DNA of 64,000 nucleotides from NCBI GenBank assembly GCA_010672785.1, contig JAAHFX010000002.1, positions 201,493 to 265,492 of the forward strand, in the 5' to 3' direction. The notes beneath the pieces are model-generated. The model did no database searches. It was not told the DNA's origin and saw only the letters and a program-made list of their open reading frames with translations. This DNA comes from Sphaerospermopsis sp. SIO1G1. Lineage in GTDB: Bacteria > Cyanobacteriota > Cyanobacteriia > Cyanobacteriales > Nostocaceae. Positions 45,371 to 54,447 of this stretch are shown here, piece by piece. A program made the translations under genes and the position numbers. The number at the start of each line of letters is the position of its first letter. Within the stretch, counting starts at the first letter, position 1.

Positions 45371-45477
45371 TACAGCAGATTTCATCTTGGTGAGGTACAC
45401 TAGTGACGGGCTGTCCGGCCCATCCCACAAAAGTTTAATTTTTGAGACTGTACCTCATTAACCCTGAATTTGCTGTA
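45371..45477. mobile_element. 107-bp TA-flanked MITE, copy 3
   Basis: It starts TACAGCAGATTTCATCTTGG and ends TGAATTTGCTGTA. The core (GGGCTGTCCGGCCCATCCCA) is the reverse complement of the core at 41300, so this copy is in the opposite orientation. Confidence 0.85.
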
Positions 45478-45612
45478 TTTAACAAAAAGTAAACAAGGCG
45501 ATAACCTTCTTTCACCCTGCACCCTGCCTTATCCGGTGGTAATGTCATTAATCTATCAATTAAATTGAATAACTGAAGGATTCTTTCTCTATTATATCCT
45601 AACTAATACATT

Positions 45613-45753
45613 CGTTTTGGAGAACTACCAGAGGAAGTAAGCAATACAATTTCCGGTTTATCTTTAACTGACTTAGAAAATCTGAGTGAAGCATTATTAG
45701 ATTTCACTAATTTACCAGATGTACAAAATTGGTTAAGTCAGCTACAAGATTAA
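45613..45753 (+). pseudogene. Orphan 3' fragment of a DUF2887 gene
   Basis: These 141 bases match 46728-46868, the end of the intact DUF2887 gene, with six differences by my alignment and the same stop codon. The reading frame (RFGELPEEVSNTISGLSL...) is intact but has no start or upstream part. It is the remnant of a tandem duplication or of a second gene copy. Confidence 0.9.
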
Positions 45754-45983
45754 TTCATTTTCGGGGGTTTAGCATTGCTACCCCTGACTTTAATTCCAGG
45801 CGATCGCAATCATACAATATTTTGGCTATTATTTTAGCTATTGCAAAATTTTACAAAAGCGGAATGTAGTTTGTGTCAATTCCCATAATATTATTCGGTT
45901 GAAACCGAATTAAGATTTAAGGGAATTAATTCCCTGAGAAGATGAGAATTGATGAGAGGGTGTTCAAAAACCAGGTGTAAAAA

Positions 45984-46868
45984 ATGCGTAGAGACTCAAT
46001 TTTTTATAAACTATTCCAACAATATCCATTTGTGTTATTTCAGTTATTAGAAAAACCACCCAAAAATGCGGAATTATATAAATTTGATTCCGTGGCAGTC
46101 AAAGAACCTAAATTTGAAATTGACGGAGTATTTTTACCTCCAGAAAACGAAACAAATGGTACAGTTTATTTTAGTGAAGTACAGTTTCAAAAAGATGAAC
46201 AACTGTATGAAAGATTATTTGCTGAATCTCACTTATATTTCTACCGTAACCGTGATAGATTTAATGACTGGCAAGCTGTTATTATCTATCCATCTCGGAG
46301 CATAGAACAAAGTGATATTTCACCCCATCGTACCTTGCTGAATGGAGATCAGGTGCATAGAATATATTTAGATGAATTGGGAGACATTCAAGAATTACCT
46401 GTATGGGTGGGGTTAATGGTACTGACGACTTTAGGAGAAAGTCAAGCACCAGCAGCAGCGAGGGATTTGTTAGCAAGAAGTAATCAAGAAACATCATCAA
46501 ATGAGATGATATTAGAAATGATTACTACAATCATGATGTATAGGTTTGAAAATCTGAATTTGAGAGAGGTTCAAATTATGTTAGGAATTTCATTAGAAAG
46601 AAGTCGTGCTTATCAAGAAATTAAACAAGAAGGAAGACAAGAAGGTATACAAGAAGGAAGACAAGAAGGTATACAAGAAGGAAGAAAAGAAAGTGCTTTC
46701 AATTTAGTTATTCGACAGTTACATAAACGTTTTGGAGAACTACCAGAGGAAGTAAGCAATACAATTTCTGGTTTATCTTTAACTGACTTAGAAAATCTGA
46801 GTGAAGCATTATTAGATTTTACCAGTTTACCAGATGTACAAAGTTGGTTAAGTCAACTACAAGATTAA
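45984..46868 (+). CDS. DUF2887 / Rpn-like PD-(D/E)XK nuclease family protein
   Basis: The 294-residue product starts MRRDSIFYKLFQQYPFVLFQ. The nuclease core has FEIDGVFLPPE (Asp) and YFSEVQFQKDEQLYERLF (Glu-x-Gln), then DWQAVIIYPSRSIEQ. Residues ~214-232 are a tandem (QEGRQEGI)n linker made of 12-bp DNA repeats. The C-terminal DUF4351-like part is FGELPEEVSNTISGLSLTDL to QSWLSQLQD. Relatives of Rpn promote RecA-independent recombination in E. coli; the cyanobacterial role is unknown. A broken paralogue lies at 22568-23361 and a duplicated tail at 45613-45753. Confidence 0.9.
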   Translation: MRRDSIFYKLFQQYPFVLFQLLEKPPKNAELYKFDSVAVKEPKFEIDGVFLPPENETNGTVYFSEVQFQKDEQLYERLFAESHLYFYRNRDRFNDWQAVIIYPSRSIEQSDISPHRTLLNGDQVHRIYLDELGDIQELPVWVGLMVLTTLGESQAPAAARDLLARSNQETSSNEMILEMITTIMMYRFENLNLREVQIMLGISLERSRAYQEIKQEGRQEGIQEGRQEGIQEGRKESAFNLVIRQLHKRFGELPEEVSNTISGLSLTDLENLSEALLDFTSLPDVQSWLSQLQD

Positions 46869-47015
46869 TTTATGGGAGTTTAGCATTTTAGGGACTTCCA
46901 AATAAAAAAATATTCAATCGTTTTGACAGCAGGGTGCAGGGTGAGAAGAATTTTCGGACTTCTGCTTTTCCTCCTCTGCGATCTCTGCGGTTAATTCCCT
47001 CTGTTATATCACCCA

Positions 47016-47708
47016 TTACCTATTAACTATTCTCATCAAAGCTGCTCCCGTTACCAAACCTGCAAACTGTCCCCAAAAACCAAGATTATGAACACCACCA
47101 GGAATATTTAACCCCCCAATACCATAAAATAACTGTTGAATAAACCACCAAAATGAATACCAGAATGCAGGAATTTCTACAGGAATAAAAATAATGATTA
47201 AAGGTAAAACTGAATCAATTTTAAGTTGAGGATATTTGATAATATAAGCTCCTAAAATTGATGCGATCGCACCGTTTGCACCAATGACTGGGGTATCTAA
47301 TTTTGATGCCATAAAAATTTCTATCATCCCGGCAAAAATTCCCGCAGCAAAATACAGCATTAAATATGTTTGTTTACCTAAAATCCTTTCTACCGTCTTA
47401 CCAAATACCCATAAAAACAGTAAATTACCCACAATTTGGCTAAAACTACTATGTAAAAACAAAGAAAGTGGTAGAGCTAGTAAACGCCACAAAACCACCA
47501 ACCAAGCAGCAGAATTATAAAAAATAGCATTAGTAATAGCTGTATTGGTTTGTAAAGGTATTATCCCCCAACTATTCACTAAACTATCTAATTGACCATT
47601 AATATCTAAATAAAGTTCCCAGCAAAATAGAGCAATATTAATTCCAATTAACCAAGAAGTAATAACGGGCTTTTTCCAACTACGAAAATTATCACTAATA
47701 GGAATCAT
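47016..47708 (-). CDS. Rhomboid family membrane protein with Ser-to-Asn at the catalytic site
   Basis: The 230-residue product has six membrane segments, LPLSLFLHSSFSQIVGNLLFLWVFG and GVHNLGFWGQFAGLVTGA, the H- and G-rich features of rhomboid proteases. In the GxSG motif that holds the nucleophile, the sequence is VIGANGAIASILG (codon AAC), so Ser is replaced by Asn. The His motif in the last helix is kept. It is probably a proteolytically inactive pseudo-protease that may still bind membrane proteins, or an allele with one mutation. The gene is divergent from the kinase gene at 47859. Confidence 0.88.
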   Translation of the reverse strand: MIPISDNFRSWKKPVITSWLIGINIALFCWELYLDINGQLDSLVNSWGIIPLQTNTAITNAIFYNSAAWLVVLWRLLALPLSLFLHSSFSQIVGNLLFLWVFGKTVERILGKQTYLMLYFAAGIFAGMIEIFMASKLDTPVIGANGAIASILGAYIIKYPQLKIDSVLPLIIIFIPVEIPAFWYSFWWFIQQLFYGIGGLNIPGGVHNLGFWGQFAGLVTGAALMRIVNR

Positions 47709-47858
47709 ATTAATTCAGATGTAGATGTATCAGCAAGGATTTATTTAATCTTAACTTTTGAATTTTAGCTTTTGAATTTTGGCTTTGTTTCTCCCCATTC
47801 CCTAATTTCTTATGGCAAGATTGTAATAATGTATTATTACACCTAATGAACAAACGAG

Positions 47859-49967
47859 ATGATAGGGAACACACTTGTAGGTAGATACCAAATTATCAGC
47901 CGCTTGGGAGGAGGGGGTTTTGGAGAAACTTATGTAGCTACTGATACTCAGTTACCTAGAGACCATCAGTGTGTTGTCAAAAAACTCAAACCCCAGTCTA
48001 ATCATGCTCAAACCTTAGAAATAGCCAGACGGTTATTTCATACGGAAGCTCAAGTATTATACAAATTGGGGACACATGATCGCATTCCTCAGCTATTAGC
48101 CTACTTTGAAGAAGCAGCTGAATTTTACCTTGTCCAAGAATATATTCCCAGTCATGATTTATCTCAAGAACTTTTACCAAATAAAACTTGGAGTGAAGAA
48201 CAAGTAATTAGTTTTTTACAGGAGATATTAGAAATTTTAGACTTTGTACATCAACAAAATGTTGTCCATCGTGATGTTAACCCCCGCAATATAATCAGAC
48301 GCAAACATGATAATCAATTAATTTTAATTGACTTTGGTGCAGTCAAAGAACTAACAACCCAAACCATGACAACTACCGCAGAAACTCAGGCTACTGTCGC
48401 CATTGGTACACCTGGTTATATTCCGGGAGAACAGGCTCAAGGTACACCAAAATATAGTAGTGACATCTATGCGTTAGGAATTATTGCTATTCAAGCCATC
48501 ACTGGTTTATCACCTCTACAACTAGATAAAGATCCAGAAACTAATGAAATTATCTGGCGCAGCTATGCTCAAGTTTCTCCTGAATTTGCTAACTTTTTAG
48601 ATCAAATGATTCGTTATGACTTTCGGCAAAGATATGCTTCAGCAACTGTAGCATTGACAGCCCTGAAAGAATTAATTGAGCAGCAAAAACCTAATACATT
48701 AGTGGTTAGCCCTTATCCACCTAAAAACAACCATCCCCAATCAAAACAAACACCCAAATCAACAACTAAAAAATCAATAGTTCCTCAACTAATTTTAGGA
48801 GCTTTGATCTTAACTCTGGGTGCAAGTATATCTATATATATCTTCAATAAAGTTAATACTAATAATGCCGTAGATTTATATAACCAAGGTAATACACTTT
48901 TACAATTAAATCGCTATCAAGATGCTCTAGCAATTTATCAACAAGCAAATGATATTAAACCTAATTATGTTCAAGGTTGGTATGGTCAAGGTAAGGCATT
49001 ATTTGCATTAGCAGAATATGAAAAATCCCTAGCGGCCTATGATAAAGCAATTCAAATTCAACCAGATTATTTAGATGCTTGGAGTGGTAGAGGTTTTACT
49101 TTATCTAAACTCAAAAGATATAGAGAAGCAATTTCTGCTTTTGATCAAGTTCTCAAAGTTAATGATGATGATAGTTCTGTGTGGAATGCTAGAGGTGATG
49201 CCTTTAGAAATTTAAAGCAATATAATAATGCCATTAAATCCTATGATAAAGCTCTAGCATGGCAACCAGATAATTATCAATCTTGGTATAAAAAAGGATT
49301 ATCATTACAAAGTCTGCTCCAGTATGAAAATGCAGTTGTAGCTTATGAAAAAGTGTTAGAATTAAAACAAGATCATACTTCAGCCGCCTATAATTTAGGC
49401 AACTCCCTCATTAATTTAAACCGTTCCCAAGATGCTTTACAGGCTTATCGTCAAGTCGTAAAATATCAGCCCAACCACCACCAATCTTGGTTTGCTCAAG
49501 GGAACATTTTAGTTTCATCCAGAAAATATTCAGATGCTATTAATGCTTTCCAACAAGTAACTAAATATAATTCTCGTAATCACCAAGCTTGGTATAGTTT
49601 AGGATGGTCATTCCATCAAAGTCAACGTTATTCAGAAGCGATTGATGCTTACAGAAAATCTATTAATTTACGAAAAAATAACTACCAATCATGGTATAAT
49701 TTAGGTAACTCTCAATATATATTAAAAAAATATCAGGATGCGATCGCTGCTTATAATCAAGCAGTCAAATATAAAAAAAATCACTCTGAAAGTTGGTACA
49801 GTAGAGGTAATGCTTTATTCAGGTTGGAAAAATATCCAGAAGCCTTAGAATCCTATAATCAAGCAATAAAATATAACCCTAGTTATCAGCAAGCAATCAA
49901 AGCTAGAGAACGTGTAGAAAATTTATTAAATCCCAAACCTAATCCTATATTCAATCCTTTTAATTAA
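47859..49967 (+). CDS. Ser/Thr protein kinase with membrane helix and TPR domain
   Basis: The 702-residue product has a Hanks-type kinase domain (residues 8-270): glycine loop LGGGGFGETYVA, VVKKLKP (Lys), catalytic VVHRDVNPRNII and DFGAVKEL, then GTPGYIPGEQAQG. A membrane helix follows (VPQLILGALILTLGASISIYIF, ~307-328). The outer part has about ten TPRs (ALAIYQQANDIKPNYVQGWY... AIAAYNQAVKYKKN). Such kinases are thought to sense extracytoplasmic protein contacts through TPRs. It converges with another kinase gene at 50088. Confidence 0.95.
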   Translation: MIGNTLVGRYQIISRLGGGGFGETYVATDTQLPRDHQCVVKKLKPQSNHAQTLEIARRLFHTEAQVLYKLGTHDRIPQLLAYFEEAAEFYLVQEYIPSHDLSQELLPNKTWSEEQVISFLQEILEILDFVHQQNVVHRDVNPRNIIRRKHDNQLILIDFGAVKELTTQTMTTTAETQATVAIGTPGYIPGEQAQGTPKYSSDIYALGIIAIQAITGLSPLQLDKDPETNEIIWRSYAQVSPEFANFLDQMIRYDFRQRYASATVALTALKELIEQQKPNTLVVSPYPPKNNHPQSKQTPKSTTKKSIVPQLILGALILTLGASISIYIFNKVNTNNAVDLYNQGNTLLQLNRYQDALAIYQQANDIKPNYVQGWYGQGKALFALAEYEKSLAAYDKAIQIQPDYLDAWSGRGFTLSKLKRYREAISAFDQVLKVNDDDSSVWNARGDAFRNLKQYNNAIKSYDKALAWQPDNYQSWYKKGLSLQSLLQYENAVVAYEKVLELKQDHTSAAYNLGNSLINLNRSQDALQAYRQVVKYQPNHHQSWFAQGNILVSSRKYSDAINAFQQVTKYNSRNHQAWYSLGWSFHQSQRYSEAIDAYRKSINLRKNNYQSWYNLGNSQYILKKYQDAIAAYNQAVKYKKNHSESWYSRGNALFRLEKYPEALESYNQAIKYNPSYQQAIKARERVENLLNPKPNPIFNPFN

Positions 49968-50087
49968 ATTACTGCTAGTACCACTTTGGGTAAGTCAAAC
50001 ATAAAAAGTCAAAATTCAAAAGTAACATCAAGTCAGCTTTTGAAAGATTGTAAATATTTGATTAACTTATACCGTAATGTCCTAGTG

Positions 50088-51866
50088 TTAAATATTCACT
50101 TCTTCCTGAACTGATAAATCAGGACGATGTGAAACTTGAGAATCTGTATTTATCTGCCCAGAAATAATATCTTGATTGAATTTCACGATTGCTTTGAGCT
50201 TACTTTTTAAGCTATTACGTATTTTTTGTTTTTCTTGATATTCCTTTAATTTAGTTAGAACATGAGGATAAACATCACTACCTGTAGGAATTTTTTCTAA
50301 AAGTTTAATAGCACCATTAAAGTCATTTACATAAGCTTTTTTGTAAGCTTTATTTAATAAATAATTAGATCTAATCTGCAATTTTTGATTATATTCAGCT
50401 AATTTTTTCTGAATAATTTCACCAGCAATAGTTTCTGGAGGAATTTGACGCAAATATCTTAAAGCTGTGGCAAAGTCTTGCTGTTCAGCACTTTGATAAG
50501 CTTGATTTAAGAAATTTGCAGTTTTATCTTCTAACTTGGCTTGTGTTTTGGCAACTAATTTTTCTCTTTTAGAACGCCAATAGGAAGTGTAGGGAATTTT
50601 TTCAACAGCAGTCACTGCATTCGATAAATTATCTTCCTCTAATGCTCGTTTAGCTACTAGATAATTTTTAGTATCTTTGTGCCATTGTTCTTGCCATTCA
50701 GCTATGTTTTCTTGTGCTTCTGGATATACATTACTATAAGGAGGAATAGTTTTAGCTAAATTGATTGCTGTTTCTAAATTTCCCTCTTGATATTCATCAA
50801 TCGCCTGAGATAGAGTTTCTGTTTCTGAAGAAGATGAAGAATTATTGACTAAAGAATAAACTCCAAAACCAACTACTAAGGAATTGATCGCAATTCCCCA
50901 TTGCATTCCCGCTAATAATGGATTTATTTGTTTTTGTTGTTTTTGGGGAACTCTTCTAGCACTAATAGGTAGATGAGTTGTCAATAATTTTTCTGCTTGG
51001 TGTTTCCAAGTAATATGTTTAAATATCCATAAAGCTTCACTGGCTGATTGGAATCTTTCTTGATAGTTATAACGAATCATTTGACTGATGAAAACAGCTA
51101 AATATTCATCTATTTCTATATTTTTATTAGTCCAGGGAATTTCATGATTATTAGGATCTATTTTTAACTCTAAGGGTGTTAAACCAGTCAATCCTTGCAA
51201 TGCTATCATTCCTAAAGCATAAATATCACTGTTTGCTTGTGTTTGGCATAAAAATTGTTCTGGTGGAATGTAACCCAATGAAGTTACAGGAATTTGACAA
51301 ATAGGTAGTTCTACATCGGTACTAAAGTCAATGGGTTGAATAGAACCAAAATCAATTAGCACTAATTTTCCATCTCTACCACGTCTGATTAAGTTTTCTG
51401 GTTTGATATCACAGTGAATAAAACCTTGAGAATGAACATATTCCAAGATAGATAAAGCATCTTCTAAAAACTGCATTGCTTCTTTGCTATTCCATTTCAC
51501 ACCCCGATCATGATTATTTTTCAATTCCATTGATAAGGGTATCCCATAAATATATTCTTGTACTAAGTAAAATTGTTCATTCTCTTCAAAACAGGTAATT
51601 AATTCTGGAATTTGATCATGGTTTCCTAAATGTTTTAAGGTTTCAGTTTCTGTCAAAAAACGTAGTCTCAAGTCATCAAAGTAAGACGTTGACTGGAAGT
51701 GGTTAATTTTTAATTGTTTAACAACATATCTAGGTTTTTCTGGATAGTCTACATCTTTATCTTTCTCATCTTCTGCTATGTAAGTTTGTCCAAATACACC
51801 AGATCCAAGGTTTTGAATGATTTCGTAACGTCCGTTTAAGAGGTGTTTAGAGATGGGAGTTTTCAT
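50088..51866 (-). CDS. Ser/Thr protein kinase with membrane helix, non-RD type
   Basis: The 592-residue product has a Hanks-type kinase domain (10-275): LGSGVFGQTYIAED, YVVKQLKIN, catalytic loop FIHCDIKPENLI, IDFGSIQ and LGYIPPEQ. Cys replaces Arg of the usual HRD, so it is a non-RD kinase, likely independent of activation-loop phosphorylation. A membrane helix lies near 318-340. The C-terminal ~240 residues are repeated helical units (SAEQQDFATALRYLRQIPPE, DFNGAIKLLEKIP) like the 'tetratricopeptide-like' outer regions of cyanobacterial kinases. It converges with the kinase gene at 47859, 120 bases away. Confidence 0.93.
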   Translation of the reverse strand: MKTPISKHLLNGRYEIIQNLGSGVFGQTYIAEDEKDKDVDYPEKPRYVVKQLKINHFQSTSYFDDLRLRFLTETETLKHLGNHDQIPELITCFEENEQFYLVQEYIYGIPLSMELKNNHDRGVKWNSKEAMQFLEDALSILEYVHSQGFIHCDIKPENLIRRGRDGKLVLIDFGSIQPIDFSTDVELPICQIPVTSLGYIPPEQFLCQTQANSDIYALGMIALQGLTGLTPLELKIDPNNHEIPWTNKNIEIDEYLAVFISQMIRYNYQERFQSASEALWIFKHITWKHQAEKLLTTHLPISARRVPQKQQKQINPLLAGMQWGIAINSLVVGFGVYSLVNNSSSSSETETLSQAIDEYQEGNLETAINLAKTIPPYSNVYPEAQENIAEWQEQWHKDTKNYLVAKRALEEDNLSNAVTAVEKIPYTSYWRSKREKLVAKTQAKLEDKTANFLNQAYQSAEQQDFATALRYLRQIPPETIAGEIIQKKLAEYNQKLQIRSNYLLNKAYKKAYVNDFNGAIKLLEKIPTGSDVYPHVLTKLKEYQEKQKIRNSLKSKLKAIVKFNQDIISGQINTDSQVSHRPDLSVQEEVNI

Positions 51867-52512
51867 GAGTTTATTACGGAGAAAGTCTTACATAAGTTGT
51901 TACTTATTGTTTCTAGCTTCGTAGCCATTTTCCGGAATACGGAGAAATAATTATTAGTGATTTTTCTGTTTGATGTATTAAATAAGTGTTCTGTTTCTTG
52001 TGTTTTGGGGTGAGTATATCAAGCTAAAGCCCAGTATTATCAATAGTTTTAGATTTAGATAACAGTTTTTGTGATTAAGTAATTATGTGAAAATTAATAT
52101 ATAATCTTAAGAAATGTTTCAAAAAGTATATTTACGTCAATTAAGTAATTATACTATTAATTTTGTAACATAAAGCACAAAAATATTTCTTGACAAGTTA
52201 GTTATCAAAAGTTCCAATTACATTACTCAATTAAGAATCAAGAATGATTATATTTATTGATATGGATAGATATGAAAACAGTAAAAGTATTTCTGGGCGA
52301 TCGCCATCGAACTCACTTTAATTAAATACATCAGAATTGTGACTAATTTAGGAATTTTCATCAACAAATTCTGATTGATTGCATTGACAATTATGTTCAG
52401 TTAAAAAATGCCCAACAGCTGATAACCGAAAAATTGTGGTCTAAAACCTACCCTTTTCAGGGGATAAAAAAGAGAATATTCCTGATTTCAGGCCTCTTAC
52501 TTCAGCGAGAGG
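51867..52512. other. AT-rich intergenic region
   Basis: About 650 bases without a credible gene. It contains one HIP1 octamer (near 52296) and a weak hairpin CCTCT/AGAGG near 52493-52512. No RNA family is recognised. Confidence 0.35.
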
Positions 52513-52516
52513 TACT

Positions 52517-52651
52517 CATAACTGACAACTGCTAACTGCTAACTGCTAACTGACAACTGCTAACTGCTAACTGCTAACTGCTAACTGCTAACTGCTAACT
52601 GCTAACTGATAACTGACAACTGCTAACTGCTAACTGCTAACTGCTAACTGA
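52517..52651. repeat. Heptad repeat array CTGCTAA
   Basis: About 19 CTGCTAA/CTGACAA/CTGATAA units lie just after the stop codon of the GTPase gene. Confidence 0.92.
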
Positions 52652-52657
52652 AATGAC

Positions 52658-54187
52658 TTATTCCTGATCTGTTAATGGTTTGACAACTTTAGCGATCGCT
52701 TCTTGGATAAATCCTTTAATAAACTCATCTCGACGGTTGATTTGAAATTGCTGCTGTACTACTTCTGTCATTCCCCCATCACCCCAATCTTGATCATGAC
52801 GGAAATATTCAATAAAACTTTTACCAGCAATACGAGTTAAGTAAGCTGCTGTTACACCTTGAATAGCTCTACCAACCAAAAAAGTAGATATATTCATTTG
52901 CAAAGCTGTAGAGAGGATGGAAACAGCACCTTTAACAATACCTAAACCAGCAATAGTTTTTCCTAAAGATAGGGCTAATTCTCTACCCCGTTCCATATTC
53001 AAATCACAACCGTAAACCTTACCAATTTCTACCACCATTTGGGCATTAACTGCGGCTGTTGCTAATAAATCTACCACAGGTAAAGGAGTCACAGATACTA
53101 CTCCCGCCCCAATCCATTGATATCTATCAACTATTTTATCAGCTTGGCGACGACGTTGAGAATCAATCAGTTTTCGAGCTTCTTCTCCTAAACGTAAAGA
53201 CTGTAAAAGAATATTATCTGCGACTAAATCTTCTCCTTCAGCCCTTAATATAGAAGCCATACGTCGTAAAAGAGGAACAATATCTGGTTCAGGATAAAAA
53301 TTTTCTCCCGTTTCCAATTGTGCTACTTGGGGGTTAGCAGCAATAGCTATGACATCATTATTAGGAATAAAATTTTGTACTCGTTGCCTTAATTTAGCCA
53401 AAATAGCATCTTGATCTGTTTCTGTATATAAATCAATTTTATTTAACACTAATAGCGATCGCTTACCAATTTCTGCCAAACCCTTCAGCGGTTCATATTC
53501 AGAACGGCGTATGTCATTATCTACCACAAATAATAGTAAATCTGCTTCTGTGGCCAAAGCCCTAGCCAAATGTTCTCGTTGAGTTCCAGATACTCCCGCT
53601 TCTAAAATTCCTGGCGTATCAGTAATTAGTATTTTACGTTCTAATCCTTTTAATCGTAAACAATAAGTTTCTCCCACCTGAGTTGTTCCCATAGGCGCGT
53701 TAACTTCCCCCACAATTCTACCCATAATTGCATTCACCAGAGAAGTTTTGCCTGCACTACCTGTACCAAACACAACAACTTGAATTTCACCCCGCGCCAA
53801 ATTAGATTCTATTTCCTGAGTACGACTAAGTAAAGCTTGACGAGTAACTTCATCTTGAATTTGCGACACCTGTTGACGTACAGCTTGGAGAGTGCTGGAA
53901 GCAGCATCAGATTTAGCTGCTGGAATTTTGGCAGTTGTAAACCTCGAACTTCGACGACGAGACTTACTTTCACCAGATTGTAAAACTAACACATAGTAAA
54001 TAAAAGCAGCCAGTAAAACCCCCAGCAGTAAAATCAGTAGCACTAGCAATAAATTACCTAATAGGGGAGAATAAGATAATTGCCAGTAAAGACGACTGAA
54101 AGAGTCAATTAGCCAGAGAGCTAATCCTAGAATTATGATTAAGCCAACAATAAGCGTGGCTAGGCGCGACAAAGGCATAAATAGCAA
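52658..54187 (-). CDS. Membrane-anchored Era-like GTPase with DUF697 domain
   Basis: The 509-residue product has two N-terminal membrane helices (8-31 and 38-66) and a TRAFAC GTPase domain: G1 VVFGTGSAGKTSLVNAIMG (~137), a Thr in MGTTQVGE (G2), G3 ITDTPGILEAG and G4 LLVLNKID. A DUF697-like C-terminal part (~345-470) contains WIGAGVVSVTPLPVVDLLAT and a hydrophobic YLTRIAGKSFIEYF region. Close relatives (YcjF/YihA-like in other bacteria) are membrane-bound GTPases of unknown role. It stands alone, divergent from the sensor kinase gene. Confidence 0.9.
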   Translation of the reverse strand: MLFMPLSRLATLIVGLIIILGLALWLIDSFSRLYWQLSYSPLLGNLLLVLLILLLGVLLAAFIYYVLVLQSGESKSRRRSSRFTTAKIPAAKSDAASSTLQAVRQQVSQIQDEVTRQALLSRTQEIESNLARGEIQVVVFGTGSAGKTSLVNAIMGRIVGEVNAPMGTTQVGETYCLRLKGLERKILITDTPGILEAGVSGTQREHLARALATEADLLLFVVDNDIRRSEYEPLKGLAEIGKRSLLVLNKIDLYTETDQDAILAKLRQRVQNFIPNNDVIAIAANPQVAQLETGENFYPEPDIVPLLRRMASILRAEGEDLVADNILLQSLRLGEEARKLIDSQRRRQADKIVDRYQWIGAGVVSVTPLPVVDLLATAAVNAQMVVEIGKVYGCDLNMERGRELALSLGKTIAGLGIVKGAVSILSTALQMNISTFLVGRAIQGVTAAYLTRIAGKSFIEYFRHDQDWGDGGMTEVVQQQFQINRRDEFIKGFIQEAIAKVVKPLTDQE

Positions 54188-54447
54188 AAATAAGAGAATA
54201 TTAAGTAAGTTGTTGTTTTCTGATCTTAGTCTGTCTAGAGTCTTTATCTAGAATACTAACAGGCAGATTTTGCTAAACTAAGACTGATCTTGTATCACTT
54301 GTGTTAAGTGTTCCCCATAATCAATAGATAGCAGACAGTATCAAATAAGTTAACTGATAACTGATAACTGAATAATGACAAGCTGATGAATTAGTTGTTT
54401 TTAACCTCTATTTTCCATCATGGAAAAGTTAAACTGCGAGTTACACA

